NCBI GenBank assembly: GCA_945877595.1
Contig: CAMDVN010000010.1
Location: forward strand, 1-54,209
Direction of reading: 5' to 3'
Length of the DNA: 54,209 nt
Origin: Cyanobium sp. NIES-981
GTDB lineage: Bacteria > Cyanobacteriota > Cyanobacteriia > PCC-6307 > Cyanobiaceae
Shown here: positions 8,135 through 16,546 of the stretch, piece after piece
Layout: every line of letters starts with the position of its first letter
Position numbering within the stretch: the first letter of the stretch is position 1
Program-made: the position numbers and the translations under genes
Notes under the pieces: model-generated
Told to the model about the DNA's origin: nothing
Seen by the model: the letters and a program-made list of their open reading frames with translations, nothing else
The model's database searches: none

Positions 8135-9708
8135 GGCGCCCCACCAGGGGCCACGGCCAACGCCGACACCACCTCCTGGTGGAAGTGGCGCAAGGTGCTG
8201 AGCACCGGGTTGGGCGCACATTGCCCCAGGCCGCAAAGGCTCGTGGCCTTCACCATGGCGCAGAGGTCGTGGAGCTGGGCCAGGTCGGCCGGGCTGGCAC
8301 GTTGGTCGCAGAAGCGATCGAGCAGCTGCAGCAGCTGCACCGTGCCGGCGCGGCAGGGCACACACTTGCCGCAGCTCTCAGCCACGCTGAAGCGCATGAA
8401 GTAGCGGGCCAGCTCGAGCATGCCGGTGGCCTGGTCGATCACCACCATGCCGCCAGACCCCATCATCGAACCGAGGGCCCGAAGGCCCTCGTAATCGACC
8501 GGAGTGTCGAGCAGCGCAGCAGGAATGCAGCCCCCCGAGGGACCACCGGTCTGCACGGCCTTCACGCCCCCATCGGCGCCCTCACCGCCGGGCACCCCTC
8601 CCCCCATCGTGACCACGATGGTGCGCAGGCTGGTGCCCATTGGCACTTCCACCAAACCGGTGTGGCGCACTGCACCCGAAAGGGAAAACACCTTGGTGCC
8701 CCTGCTGCCGGCGGTGCCAAGGGCGGCGTAGTCGGCGGCCCCTCGGCGCAGAATCGCCGGTATCGCCGCCAGGGTCTCCACGTTGTTGATCAGGGTGGGA
8801 GCGCCCCACAAACCGAGCTGGGCGGGGTAGGGGGGCCGGGGCCTTGGGTTGCCACGCCGGCCCTGAATCGAAGCGAGTAGGGCCGTTTCCTCGCCGCACA
8901 CGTAGGCACCAGCTCCCACCCGCACCCGCAACCGCAGCGAACCCAGCTGACCACGGGCCTGCACCTCGGCAAGGGCCCGGCGTAACCGCGCAATGGCCAG
9001 GGGGTATTCGGCCCGCACATAGATCAACCCCTGGTCAGCCCCGACCGCCCAGGCGGCGATCGCCATCCCCTCGATGAGGCGATGGGGGTCTCCCTCGAGC
9101 ACGGCACGATCCATGAACGCACCGGGGTCACCTTCATCGGCATTGGCCACCAGCCAGCGGGGCCCCGGAGGCTGCAGGGCCACGGTGTCCCATTTGAGTC
9201 CGGTGGGGTAGCCGGCCCCACCGCGGCCGCGCAGGCCGCTGAGCCGCACCTGCTCGCGCACCTGGGCCGGCGTCAGCTCGGCCTGGCAACGGTGCAGCGT
9301 GGAGTAGGCCCCGTGGGCCATCGCATCGTCAATTGACTCGGGATCAATCAAGCCACAGGTCTCCAGCACCACCGGCTCTTGCAGGGCAAAAAACGGATGC
9401 CGCAGATCGAGCGCATGGCTCGCCAGGGCTCGCCGAGCCGCCGCGGCACGGGGGGGAGCTGCACAGGCCTCCAGCAACTCAGCCGCCCTCGCGCTCGGCA
9501 CCTCTCCATAGAGCACGGAGCCGGCAGGCCCATCAACAGCCACCAACGGACCGCGGCTGCACAACCGCAGACAGCCCACGGCCTTGATGACCGGGGCGCC
9601 ATCGCCGGCCCCGGCCCGGCTGCGCGCCTCTACCAGGGCCTGCTGGAGGGCCTCGCCACCCGCACTGCGGCAGCCACTGGCAGAGCAGCAGCGCAGCATG
9701 GAGGCCAT
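8131..9708 (-). CDS. hoxF: Bidirectional hydrogenase NAD(P)-binding diaphorase subunit HoxF
   Basis: This ~525-residue protein is homologous to NuoF with a NuoE-like N-terminal domain (cysteines near the start and in AVGCLRLCSRG). It has the NADH-binding GLRGRGGAGYPTG, the FMN-site GAYVCGEETALL, and the C-terminal [4Fe-4S] motif ESCGKCVPCRAG with a distal cysteine in CGLGQC. It exchanges electrons with NAD(P)H or ferredoxin. ATG 9708 overlaps the hoxE stop by one base (TGATG). A TTG one codon earlier is also possible. Confidence 0.95.
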   Translation of the reverse strand: MASMLRCCSASGCRSAGGEALQQALVEARSRAGAGDGAPVIKAVGCLRLCSRGPLVAVDGPAGSVLYGEVPSARAAELLEACAAPPRAAAARRALASHALDLRHPFFALQEPVVLETCGLIDPESIDDAMAHGAYSTLHRCQAELTPAQVREQVRLSGLRGRGGAGYPTGLKWDTVALQPPGPRWLVANADEGDPGAFMDRAVLEGDPHRLIEGMAIAAWAVGADQGLIYVRAEYPLAIARLRRALAEVQARGQLGSLRLRVRVGAGAYVCGEETALLASIQGRRGNPRPRPPYPAQLGLWGAPTLINNVETLAAIPAILRRGAADYAALGTAGSRGTKVFSLSGAVRHTGLVEVPMGTSLRTIVVTMGGGVPGGEGADGGVKAVQTGGPSGGCIPAALLDTPVDYEGLRALGSMMGSGGMVVIDQATGMLELARYFMRFSVAESCGKCVPCRAGTVQLLQLLDRFCDQRASPADLAQLHDLCAMVKATSLCGLGQCAPNPVLSTLRHFHQEVVSALAVAPGGAP

Positions 9709-10229
9709 CAAGCCGCCTCCGCCGCCCGATCCGGCAGAGCCAAGGCCCCAAAGCAGGCCGCCAATCGGGACGGATCGCTCACTGGAAGCCCCAGAACCAG
9801 CTGCCCGTCAACCCGCAGCACCGGGGCCTGAGCGCAGGCCCCCAAACAGCTCTCTTCCCGCAGCGACCAGGCGTCGCCATCACTGCCCTCAGCATCTCGG
9901 CGCTGCGGGCTCCGAGCCCCAAACCGAAGCCCCAAGCGTTGCTCCAGGGCTGCCACCAACACCCCAGCCCCCTTCACAAAGCAGGCCGTACCCAGACACA
10001 CACTGCAGCAGTGGGAGGTGGGCGGCTGCAGCGCAAACAGGTGATAAAAGGTCGCCACCCCGTGCACCCGGCTCAGGGGCAGGGCCAGATCACGGGCCAC
10101 CTGGGCGAGAGCCTCGGCCGGCAGATAGCCGCGCTGCTGCTGCACTTGGTGCAACACCTCGATCAGGGCATCGGCATGGCGATGTTCAGGAATGCTGGCT
10201 TCAGGAAAGCTGGGTTTGGCCTGCTCCAT
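9708..10229 (-). CDS. hoxE: Bidirectional hydrogenase subunit HoxE
   Basis: This 173-residue thioredoxin-fold [2Fe-2S] protein is NuoE-like, with cluster ligands in CSVCLGTACF and ESCLGACAQAP. It belongs to the diaphorase part of the HoxEFUYH complex. Start ATG 10229 gives the normal family length. The frame is open upstream to 10313, but those residues look unlike the family. This is the first hox gene; the promoter should lie within 10230-10356, where I could not assign -35/-10 elements or a regulator site by eye. Confidence 0.93.
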   Translation of the reverse strand: MEQAKPSFPEASIPEHRHADALIEVLHQVQQQRGYLPAEALAQVARDLALPLSRVHGVATFYHLFALQPPTSHCCSVCLGTACFVKGAGVLVAALEQRLGLRFGARSPQRRDAEGSDGDAWSLREESCLGACAQAPVLRVDGQLVLGLPVSDPSRLAACFGALALPDRAAEAA

Positions 10230-10356
10230 CGCCGCTCCGGGGTGGAACCCGCTGTAGAGCACGGGCCTTGCCAATGGCTTAGGCGCAGCGCTGAGGCGAA
10301 CCGGCACCACCATGCCAATTCAGCGCTGATCGACCTCGCCGAAGCAGCAGATTTCC

Positions 10357-10641
10357 CTACCAGTCGCCGCCGCCCATCATCCCGTCATAGCCCTCATCGG
10401 GGTTGTACTCACTCCACCCCGGGCTGGCCTGATCGAGGAGCCCATAGCGCGCGTCCTCATCGTTCATCAGGGTGTTGCCGGTGGGGCGGGTGTCGCAGCT
10501 GATCGAACCATCAGTGCCGCTTTGGCAGTTGTCGAACACAACGCCAGCACGCACTGGGAAGCTGCCCGCCCCAAGTCCGAACACCATGGCTGCAACAACA
10601 GGGGCCAGCAGGTCCTGTGGCAGGGAAAAACGCACAGCCAT
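10357..10641 (-). CDS. Small secreted or anchored protein of unknown function
   Basis: This is a 94-residue protein when started at ATG 10641 (a TTG lies six codons upstream). The N terminus is a typical signal peptide: a positively charged start, then a hydrophobic run LLAPVVAAMVFGLGAGSF, then a likely cleavage after PVRA. The mature part is short and acidic, with two cysteines (FDNCQSG and SISCDTRP) about 13 residues apart that could form a disulfide, and a Gly/Met/Asp-rich C terminus (EGYDGMMGGGDW). It resembles conserved unknown proteins that I recall from picocyanobacteria. No function can be assigned. It lies upstream of hoxE on the same strand, 127 bp away. Confidence 0.65.
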   Translation of the reverse strand: MAVRFSLPQDLLAPVVAAMVFGLGAGSFPVRAGVVFDNCQSGTDGSISCDTRPTGNTLMNDEDARYGLLDQASPGWSEYNPDEGYDGMMGGGDW

Positions 10642-10704
10642 CGGACGAAGAGCTTTCAACCGGGGGTCAGCTGGGATGATGGCAGAGGTTTTGCGTCTGC
10701 AGCG

Positions 10705-10824
10705 ATGTACACCGATTGGACCGCCGTGATCTTGCTGCTGTTGACAGCCGCACCACTGGCTGCGGTGGTAGCCACCACCGCCTTCTTCATCTGGAAGCAG
10801 AAGCAGAAACAGCAGCGCCGCTGA
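10705..10824 (+). CDS. Possible 39-residue single-pass membrane protein
   Basis: A short ATG frame encodes an N-terminal acidic/aromatic patch (MYTDWT), one strong hydrophobic helix of about 23 residues and a highly basic C-terminal tail rich in K, Q and R. This is the layout of small thylakoid or inner-membrane subunits. I cannot match it to a named photosystem, cytochrome b6f or NDH subunit. There is no strong ribosome-binding site. Its 3' end overlaps the convergent zinc-motif gene by 38 bp. It may be a chance ORF. Confidence 0.45.
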   Translation: MYTDWTAVILLLLTAAPLAAVVATTAFFIWKQKQKQQRR

Positions 10825-11053
10825 GCGACGCGGTGTCTTGGCCGCCCTGAATCAGACGCAGCTGAATCTGACCCTGGCCAAGGCACTCCAGGCAGGTTCG
10901 AAAACTCTGATCGCCCAGCCTTAGGGCGCCGCGGCCGCCGCATTGTGGGCAGCACACAAGCCCACGGTCAGCTTTTGCACGTCCAACCTGAGTTTGATCA
11001 GCTTTCGGACAGTCGGCCGTGGCACTGGCCACGGGTGAGAGGCGGCTCGTCAT
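10787..11053 (-). CDS. Short DnaJ-type zinc-motif protein
   Basis: This 88-residue protein contains CPQCGGRG and CLECLGQG, separated by about 17 residues. They are two of the CxxCxGxG repeats that form one zinc site in the cysteine-rich region of DnaJ. There is no J domain and no substrate-binding domain, so it is not a DnaJ. Stand-alone proteins with this motif are common in cyanobacteria and are often annotated as DnaJ-like; the role is unknown. I used ATG 11053; a GTG at 11071 is in frame. The C-terminal third is low-complexity and runs into the convergent small ORF. Confidence 0.65.
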   Translation of the reverse strand: MTSRLSPVASATADCPKADQTQVGRAKADRGLVCCPQCGGRGALRLGDQSFRTCLECLGQGQIQLRLIQGGQDTASLSGAAVSASASR

Positions 11054-11128
11054 CAATCGTTTCCCTTCCACCAGGGGGCAATCGATCCAGTGTGACCCGA
11101 ATGAACTGTCTTGATCCCAAAACCTTTC

Positions 11129-12094
11129 TTAAGCCTTGGGGCCATCGACAGCCTGCGGACCATCGACAGCCTTCAGGCCATCCACCATGGCCTGCTGAAA
11201 CACGGCAATGGTGAGCTGCTGGCAAAGCTCCTGGACACTCAGACGGGCCTGCTGGGGGACCAATCCCGCGCTGGAGGCCAGCTCGCCCACCACGGCGGCG
11301 GCATCGAAGCCCCGCTGTCGATAGGCCTCCAGGCCTTCGGCACCGCTGCGCTTGCTGAAGCGCAGCCCGGTCGCATCACACCACAGAGGCAGATGGCCGT
11401 AGCGGGGTGGTCCCTGGCCCAGCTGCTGCATCACCGCCACCTGGGCCGCCGTCGAAGCCCAGAGGTCAGCCCCCCGCAGCACATCGCTGATGCCCAAGCT
11501 GAGCTCATCAACAGCTGTGGCCAGGTGATACGCCAAAAAGCCATCGGCCCGACGCAGCACCACATCGCCCACCCCTGAAGCGGCCTCAAGCCGGCCGGGC
11601 ACGCCCCAGCGCTCGGTCCACTGCAGAGGGCCCGGCTCCAGGCGCAGGCGCCAGCTCGGCAACCGCCCCTGCTGCCCCCCCCAGCCCAGATCGCGATCGC
11701 GGCAGAAGCCCGGGTAGATCGCCAGGGCCCCGTGGGGGGCCGACACATCGGCCAACATCCGGCGACTGCATTGGCAGGGATAGAGCACCCCGCCACGGCG
11801 CAGGGCCGAAAGCACGCTGGCGTAGAGCCCCCGGCGCTCGCTCTGCCGCACCACCGGGCCATCCCAGCTGAGCCCAAGCCAGGCCAGATCGGCCAGGATC
11901 GCCGCCTCGGCGCCGGCCTGAATGCGAGGGGTATCGAGGTCGTCGATCCGCAGCAGCCACAGACCGCCGTGGAGACGGGCCTCCAGCCAGCTCAACAGCG
12001 CCGTGCGCAGGTTGCCGCGGTGCAGAGGACCACTGGGCGAGGGGGCAAAGCGCCCGCAATAGCCTTGCGCGCGCCGCGCCGCGCCCTCAGTCAT
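11129..12094 (-). CDS. gluQ: Glutamyl-queuosine tRNA(Asp) synthetase
   Basis: This ~321-residue protein is a GluRS catalytic core without the anticodon-binding domain. It has the HIGH-like APSPSGPLHRGN near the N terminus, zinc ligands in YPCQCSRRM and YPGFC, and the KMSKS-like RFSKRSG. It attaches glutamate to queuosine in tRNA-Asp. The C terminus ends with three VDGxxA hexapeptides encoded by an 18-bp repeat, which is not part of the family fold. I used ATG 12094; the frame extends to a GTG at 12127. It lies downstream of the HU gene on the same strand, separated by a terminator. Confidence 0.9.
   Translation of the reverse strand: MTEGAARRAQGYCGRFAPSPSGPLHRGNLRTALLSWLEARLHGGLWLLRIDDLDTPRIQAGAEAAILADLAWLGLSWDGPVVRQSERRGLYASVLSALRRGGVLYPCQCSRRMLADVSAPHGALAIYPGFCRDRDLGWGGQQGRLPSWRLRLEPGPLQWTERWGVPGRLEAASGVGDVVLRRADGFLAYHLATAVDELSLGISDVLRGADLWASTAAQVAVMQQLGQGPPRYGHLPLWCDATGLRFSKRSGAEGLEAYRQRGFDAAAVVGELASSAGLVPQQARLSVQELCQQLTIAVFQQAMVDGLKAVDGPQAVDGPKA
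11132..11185. repeat. Three diverged 18-bp tandem units at the 3' end of gluQ
   Basis: Units 11132-11149, 11150-11167 and 11168-11185 each follow the pattern AGCCTNNNGNCCATCNAC. They encode VDGLKA, VDGPQA and VDGPKA immediately before the gluQ stop codon. Confidence 0.9.
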
Positions 12095-12163
12095 CAGAGC
12101 TTCGAGATGTCGGGGAAGACTCACCACAACAAACGAGCCAAGGCCGCGGAGCCGTTGGCCATG

Positions 12164-12186
12164 AAAAAAGCAGTCCGATGGACTGC
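12164..12186 (-). terminator. Rho-independent terminator downstream of the HU gene
   Basis: On the minus strand a perfect 7-bp stem GCAGTCC/GGACTGC with a 3-nt loop is followed by six T residues. It lies about 105 nt past the HU stop codon and upstream of gluQ, so it separates the two transcription units. Confidence 0.85.
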
Positions 12187-12291
12187 CTCAATGATGCTCA
12201 ATTCATGTTGAAGCGGCGCCAAAAACCGATGTCCTTCGCCAGGCACAGACGCATGGTGAAGGAGGCCGGGAACCGCTCAGCGCAAGGGGAA

Positions 12292-12567
12292 TCAGCCCTG
12301 AACCCGATCCTTGAACATCTTGCCGGCCGTGAAGGCGGGCACGCGCTTGGCGGGAATTTTGATCTTTTCGCCGGTCTTTGGGTTGAGACCCTGCCGGGCC
12401 GAGCGCTCACGGGGCTCAAACGAACCAAATCCAAGGATGGAAACTTTTTTGCCTTCCACCACGGAATCAATGATGGTTTCGATGGCGGCGTCCACCACCT
12501 GGGACACATCGGTTTTGGTCAACTCGGTGCGAGCGGCAACCAGGTTGACGAGGTCAGCTTTGTTCAT
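12292..12567 (-). CDS. hup: HU family nucleoid DNA-binding protein
   Basis: This 91-residue protein has the full HU/IHF fold. It begins MNKADLVNLVAARTELTK and has the conserved core KKVSILGFGSFEPRERSARQG. The DNA-contacting arm is NPKTGEKIKIPAKRVPAFTA, with the proline that intercalates into DNA. It packages and bends chromosomal DNA. The gene has its own 5' region of about 200 bp and a clear terminator downstream, as expected for a monocistronic, strongly expressed gene. Confidence 0.95.
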   Translation of the reverse strand: MNKADLVNLVAARTELTKTDVSQVVDAAIETIIDSVVEGKKVSILGFGSFEPRERSARQGLNPKTGEKIKIPAKRVPAFTAGKMFKDRVQG

Positions 12568-12774
12568 GGGGTGGGTCGGTCTCTGATGGGATAGGGGGGG
12601 GACAGCGGCCTAGCGGCCCTGCGCTTCGGCGAATCGGCAATCCCCGATCGCCATTGGAGTTGGCGCGCTCATGGTATGGAGCTTGGGCCCATGCCGCAAC
12701 ACGAGAAGGTGTCGTTGCAATGGTTTTCGGCGTTTTTTGAGCGAAAGCGCACCGGCGCCAGTGCTATCTCAGCG

Positions 12775-13455
12775 CTAAGAAATGGATGAAACTCTTGTCT
12801 CAGCAAGGCTTTTGAGCATTTGAGCACCGTTTTGGACCAATTGGGAGCCCCGCAGGGCCCCCAGCCCGCCTCCGGTGGCGATCCAGGCCGGGGAACCGCT
12901 CGGCAGCCAGCTGAGCAAGGCCGCCACGCTGCGTTGCAAACGGGGGCCGTGAAAGGTCCGCGCGGTACGGAGCGGAGCCAGGGCCCCAGGGCCCACCGCC
13001 AACAGCAGCCGTCCGCAGAAGAGGCCATCAATCCCCGGCCGCCGCACCGCCACCACACACGACCCGGGCGTGGGCCCGGGGGTCCACAGCAGCTCCAGCC
13101 CCGCCGCCAGGGCATGGGCATGGGCAAAGGTTTCGAGCTGCTGCAGACCGGGCAAGAGGTAAGCCTCCTGCTCCTGCACCACCACACGCCAACCGGTGGC
13201 CTCTTGGAGGCGACGCACCCGGCCATGACCCTCCCGGCTGGTGAGCACGATCCAGCCGGGCTCCCGGGCCTGCAGAAAGGCGAGATTGGCCTCGGTGAGG
13301 GCAGGGCAATCAACCAGCAGCTCGGGATGCCCCTCGGCGGCGTCCCCCGCGAGCAGCCAGCTGCTGCCCCCCTGGGTTTCGCGGTTGGGCGCAAACAACC
13401 ACAAACCGTCGATCACGGAGCGGGGAGGCCGTCCCGGCTCGAGGGGTTGGGCCAA
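12775..13455 (-). CDS. Metallo-beta-lactamase-fold protein with degenerate metal site
   Basis: This ~226-residue protein has MBL-fold landmarks: an N-terminal beta region with NRETQGGSSWLL, LLVDCPALT, and the second metal-loop region. Where active hydrolases have HxHxDH it reads LTSREGHGRV, and where they have TPGHTPGS it reads TPGPTPGS. Most metal ligands are therefore missing and hydrolase activity is doubtful. Related degenerate MBL proteins occur in picocyanobacteria, as I recall. The start is uncertain: TTG 13455 is the first recognised start codon, and no ATG lies upstream before the stop. Confidence 0.7.
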   Translation of the reverse strand: MAQPLEPGRPPRSVIDGLWLFAPNRETQGGSSWLLAGDAAEGHPELLVDCPALTEANLAFLQAREPGWIVLTSREGHGRVRRLQEATGWRVVVQEQEAYLLPGLQQLETFAHAHALAAGLELLWTPGPTPGSCVVAVRRPGIDGLFCGRLLLAVGPGALAPLRTARTFHGPRLQRSVAALLSWLPSGSPAWIATGGGLGALRGSQLVQNGAQMLKSLAETRVSSIS

Positions 13456-13520
13456 AAAAGGGGCGGTCTCGGTCAGGGAAGCCCAGCGCTAGAAGTCTGA
13501 GCCTGCCATCTCCACCTACC

Positions 13521-15638
13521 TTGTGGGCAACCGCACGGCATGGGGCCTTGCCAGTTGCCAAGGCGCCAGGCGGCGCAGCCACACACATCCACGTCGGACA
13601 ACCATGGCCCTTGGGGGCCAGCGTCACTGCACGTGGGGTCAATTTTTCGGTGGTCGCCCCCCTGGCCACCCGGGTGGAGTTACTGCTGTTTGCCAGTGGC
13701 GAAGCCCCTGAACCCCAGGCCACCATTGAGCTCGACCAGCGCCATCGCTCCGGTGACTACTGGCATGTGGAAGTGGAGGGGATCGGCCTTGGCACCTGCT
13801 ACGCCTACCGGGTGTTTGGCCCCCTGCTGCCCGGGGGGCATGGCTTCAATCCCTCCAAGCTGCTGCTGGATCCCTGTGCCCGCGCCATCAGTGGCTGGGA
13901 GGGATACCGACGGGGCCAGGCGATCGGCGCCACCCCCAACACCGGCACCGCGCTCAAGGGGGTCGTCACCGAACGGGACCGCTTTGATTTCAGCGAAGCG
14001 CCCCGGCCTCGCCACAGCTGGCAAAGCAGCATCATTTACGAATTGCACGTGGGGGGGTACACCCATGGGGAAGGCTCCCCTGTGGCCGCCAAACACCAAG
14101 GCACCCTGCTGGGGCTAATCGAGACGATCCCGCACCTCAAGGAGCTGGGGATCACCACGATCGAACTGCTGCCCGTGATGGCCTTCGATCCCCAGGATGC
14201 TCCCGAAGGACGCCACAACCACTGGGGCTACAGCCCGCTGAGCTGGATGGCCCCCCACCCCGGCTACCTGGTCGGGTCAGATCCACTCGAAGCCCGTCAT
14301 CAGGTCCGGCACTTGGTGCGCTCCGCCCACCAGGCCGGGCTCGAGGTGATTCTCGATGTGGTCTACAACCACACCAGTGAAGGCAACCAGGCGGGTCCCT
14401 CCCTGAGCTGGCGCGGCTTTGCCGACCACCTCTACTACCAGCAAAATGCCCGCGGCGACTACCTCGACGTGAGCGGCTGCGGCAACACGATCGCTGCCAA
14501 CCGGCCGCTGGTGCGCCGGCTGATTCTTGAATCCCTGCGCTGCTGGGCCGTGGAGCTGGGGGTGGATGGCTTCCGTTTCGACCTGGGCATCGCCCTGAGC
14601 CGGGGTGAAGAGCTCGCCCCCCTGGATTCACCGCCCTTGTTTGAGGAGATGGAGGCCGATCCCGACCTCGCCGATCTCAAGATGATCAGCGAGCCCTGGG
14701 ACTGTGGGGGCTTGTACCGACTGGCCGATTTCCCAGCCCAGCGGGTGGCCACCTGGAATGGACGATGGCGTGATGATGTGCGCCGTTTCTGGAAGGGTGA
14801 CGAGCGCAGCTGCTGGACCATGGCCCAGCGGTTAGCCGGCAGCCCAGACCTGTTCAACAACGGGCCGGTACGACCCGGCCAGGGGATCACCTTCCTCACC
14901 GCCCACGACGGTTTCACCCTGGCCGATCTGGTGAGTTTCAACGGCAAGCACAACCTGGCCAACGGCGAAGACAACCGCGACGGCGACAACCACAACACCA
15001 GCTGGAACCACGGCGTTGAAGGTCCGAGCAGCGACCATGCCGTCACGGCACTGCGCAACCGTCAGTTGCGCAATCTGCTCAGCACCCTGGCCCTCTCGCC
15101 GGGCGTACCGATGCTGCTGATGGGCGACGAGGTGCGCCGCAGCCAGGGGGGCAACAACAACACCTGGTGCCAAAACAATCCCCTGGGCTGGATGCACTGG
15201 CAACCCGATCAAGGCGATCGAGACCTGCAGACCTTCCTGAGGCGTCTACTGCACCTGCGTCAGCGGCTCGCCCCCCTGCTCAACAGCGAACAACCCAGCC
15301 CCCATTGGCATGGCGTCGAGCTCAACAAACCTGACTGGGCAGCGTGGTCCCACACCCTGGCCTGGAGTCTGCACGGCAGCCACGGCCAACCCCTGCTGTG
15401 GTGCGGCATGAATGCCTTCAGCAAAGCCATTCACTTTGACCTGCCCCATTCAGCCTCAGGCTGGCTGCGGGTGATCGACACCGGCCTCCCGGCCGGCGAC
15501 GACCTGCCCGAACATCCCCAGCCCTGGGAGCCCCCTGGGGCCCCGCTCGAAAGCCGCAGCCTCATGCTGTTGCTGGCGCCTTCTTTGATGCAGGATGCGG
15601 ACCTTCTCACCGGCCCAATGGGATCAACCCTGAGCTGA
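13521..15638 (+). CDS. glgX: Glycogen debranching enzyme (isoamylase type)
   Basis: This ~700-residue GH13 protein has an N-terminal CBM48-like domain (GVNFSVVAPLATRVELLLF) and a central TIM barrel. The catalytic residues are the nucleophile D354 (DGFRFDLG), the acid/base E391 (ISEPWD) and D463 (TAHDGF). It hydrolyses alpha-1,6 branches of glycogen, a key step in night-time glycogen use in cyanobacteria. The start is uncertain: TTG 13521 is the first possible codon, and another TTG lies at 13548. It is divergent from the MBL-fold gene. Confidence 0.93.
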   Translation: MWATARHGALPVAKAPGGAATHIHVGQPWPLGASVTARGVNFSVVAPLATRVELLLFASGEAPEPQATIELDQRHRSGDYWHVEVEGIGLGTCYAYRVFGPLLPGGHGFNPSKLLLDPCARAISGWEGYRRGQAIGATPNTGTALKGVVTERDRFDFSEAPRPRHSWQSSIIYELHVGGYTHGEGSPVAAKHQGTLLGLIETIPHLKELGITTIELLPVMAFDPQDAPEGRHNHWGYSPLSWMAPHPGYLVGSDPLEARHQVRHLVRSAHQAGLEVILDVVYNHTSEGNQAGPSLSWRGFADHLYYQQNARGDYLDVSGCGNTIAANRPLVRRLILESLRCWAVELGVDGFRFDLGIALSRGEELAPLDSPPLFEEMEADPDLADLKMISEPWDCGGLYRLADFPAQRVATWNGRWRDDVRRFWKGDERSCWTMAQRLAGSPDLFNNGPVRPGQGITFLTAHDGFTLADLVSFNGKHNLANGEDNRDGDNHNTSWNHGVEGPSSDHAVTALRNRQLRNLLSTLALSPGVPMLLMGDEVRRSQGGNNNTWCQNNPLGWMHWQPDQGDRDLQTFLRRLLHLRQRLAPLLNSEQPSPHWHGVELNKPDWAAWSHTLAWSLHGSHGQPLLWCGMNAFSKAIHFDLPHSASGWLRVIDTGLPAGDDLPEHPQPWEPPGAPLESRSLMLLLAPSLMQDADLLTGPMGSTLS

Positions 15639-15747
15639 GTTGCAGGCTGAGCAGGCCAAGATCTGCCAATCGACAAGCCCATTGGCTCACTTGGATCGCA
15701 CGCGCTGAGGCCAGGCTGTCCTGCCGCATTGACCGGGGCTGCAGCCC

Positions 15748-16194
15748 TCAGATGTAAAACATCGGCAGAGGACTTTCCAGAGACTCTCGCTCACGAAGCA
15801 GGTCGGCAAGACTTGTGTTGGAGAGCACCGTGAGCCTGGCCTGCTCAGCCCTGACGTCCAGAGCGGCCAGCACACTGAATTCGGCATCCCGAGATTCGGC
15901 ATCCCGAGGCGCAGACCTCTGGGCCTGGGAGGCCTCCCCCTCAAGGCAGGCCACCACCTCCGAGACCGTGATGCTGGCTGGATCACGGATGAGCTGAAAG
16001 CCGCCCCGCGGCCCCCGAATACTGCGGAGCAGTCCGCCCTTGCGCAGGCTGGTGAGCATCTGCTCGAGGTAACGCTCGGGAATCCGGTGGCGCTGGCAGA
16101 TCTCGCCGCTCTGCACCAAGGACCCTGACGCGTAGGAGTCAGCCAAATCAATCAGCGCCACAAGGCCATATTCCGTTTTCGCGGTGAACGGCAT
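15748..16194 (-). CDS. Rrf2 family transcriptional regulator
   Basis: This 148-residue winged-helix protein starts MPFTAKTEYGLVALIDLA, the classic Rrf2 N terminus. It continues with QRHRIPERYLEQMLTSLRKGGLL (recognition region) and SIRGPRGGFQL. The three clustered cysteines that bind an Fe-S cluster in IscR are not present, so it is not an obvious IscR. A 15-bp tandem duplication encodes SRDAE twice in the C-terminal half (15879-15908). ATG 16194 matches the family start; an in-frame ATG at 16230 would add 12 residues. A perfect palindrome GGGCTGCAGCCC (15736-15747) abuts the stop codon. Confidence 0.88.
   Translation of the reverse strand: MPFTAKTEYGLVALIDLADSYASGSLVQSGEICQRHRIPERYLEQMLTSLRKGGLLRSIRGPRGGFQLIRDPASITVSEVVACLEGEASQAQRSAPRDAESRDAEFSVLAALDVRAEQARLTVLSNTSLADLLRERESLESPLPMFYI
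15879..15908. repeat. Exact 15-bp tandem duplication in the Rrf2 gene
   Basis: ATTCGGCATCCCGAG occurs twice back to back (15879-15893 and 15894-15908), in frame, giving a duplicated SRDAE pentapeptide in a linker region. Confidence 0.92.
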
Positions 16195-16546
16195 GGGCAG
16201 ACTCCTGAACGCAAGCATTGTGGCAGGCATTCAACGGTTGCCAGGTCGAGAATTGAACGCGCCGCTTAAGGACAGCGCCGAGATGCTAACCAGCGAAGCA
16301 TTGTAGAGCTGATCACCAATCACCAACCACCAACCGCAATGGCTGGTCGGCAGCCGAAAAGATCGACCAATGTGGTGTGACCAAAATACATTTTTTGCAC
16401 ACGCTTAACAGCAAGAGCCGCAGAGTGGCCGGCCAGACACTTGAATCGGATCTCAGCACTGGTGGCAGGGCTGGCTCTGGTGGCCCTCTTGAAGCTGCGC
16501 TGGACCGTGCTTCAGTTCACTGGCCTGACCTGAGAACATCGTCCCG
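16195..16546. other. Divergent intergenic region between the Rrf2 regulator and the cytochrome gene
   Basis: About 350 bp without a supported gene. It contains a direct repeat GACCAA-N8-GACCAA (16365-16370 and 16379-16384) just upstream of an A/T-rich stretch ending in TTTTTT, and a short CACCAA-rich run near 16314-16333. These could be regulator sites for the divergent pair, but that is inference. I assign no promoter. Confidence 0.4.

Noticed and set aside
10230..10356. Search for LexA, AbrB or NtcA-type sites before hoxE
   Set aside because: No convincing match (for example GTA-N8-TAC) could be seen in this gap.
15736..15747. Perfect palindrome GGGCTGCAGCCC next to the Rrf2 gene stop, considered as a terminator
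   Set aside because: No T-tract follows on either strand, so a rho-independent terminator cannot be claimed.
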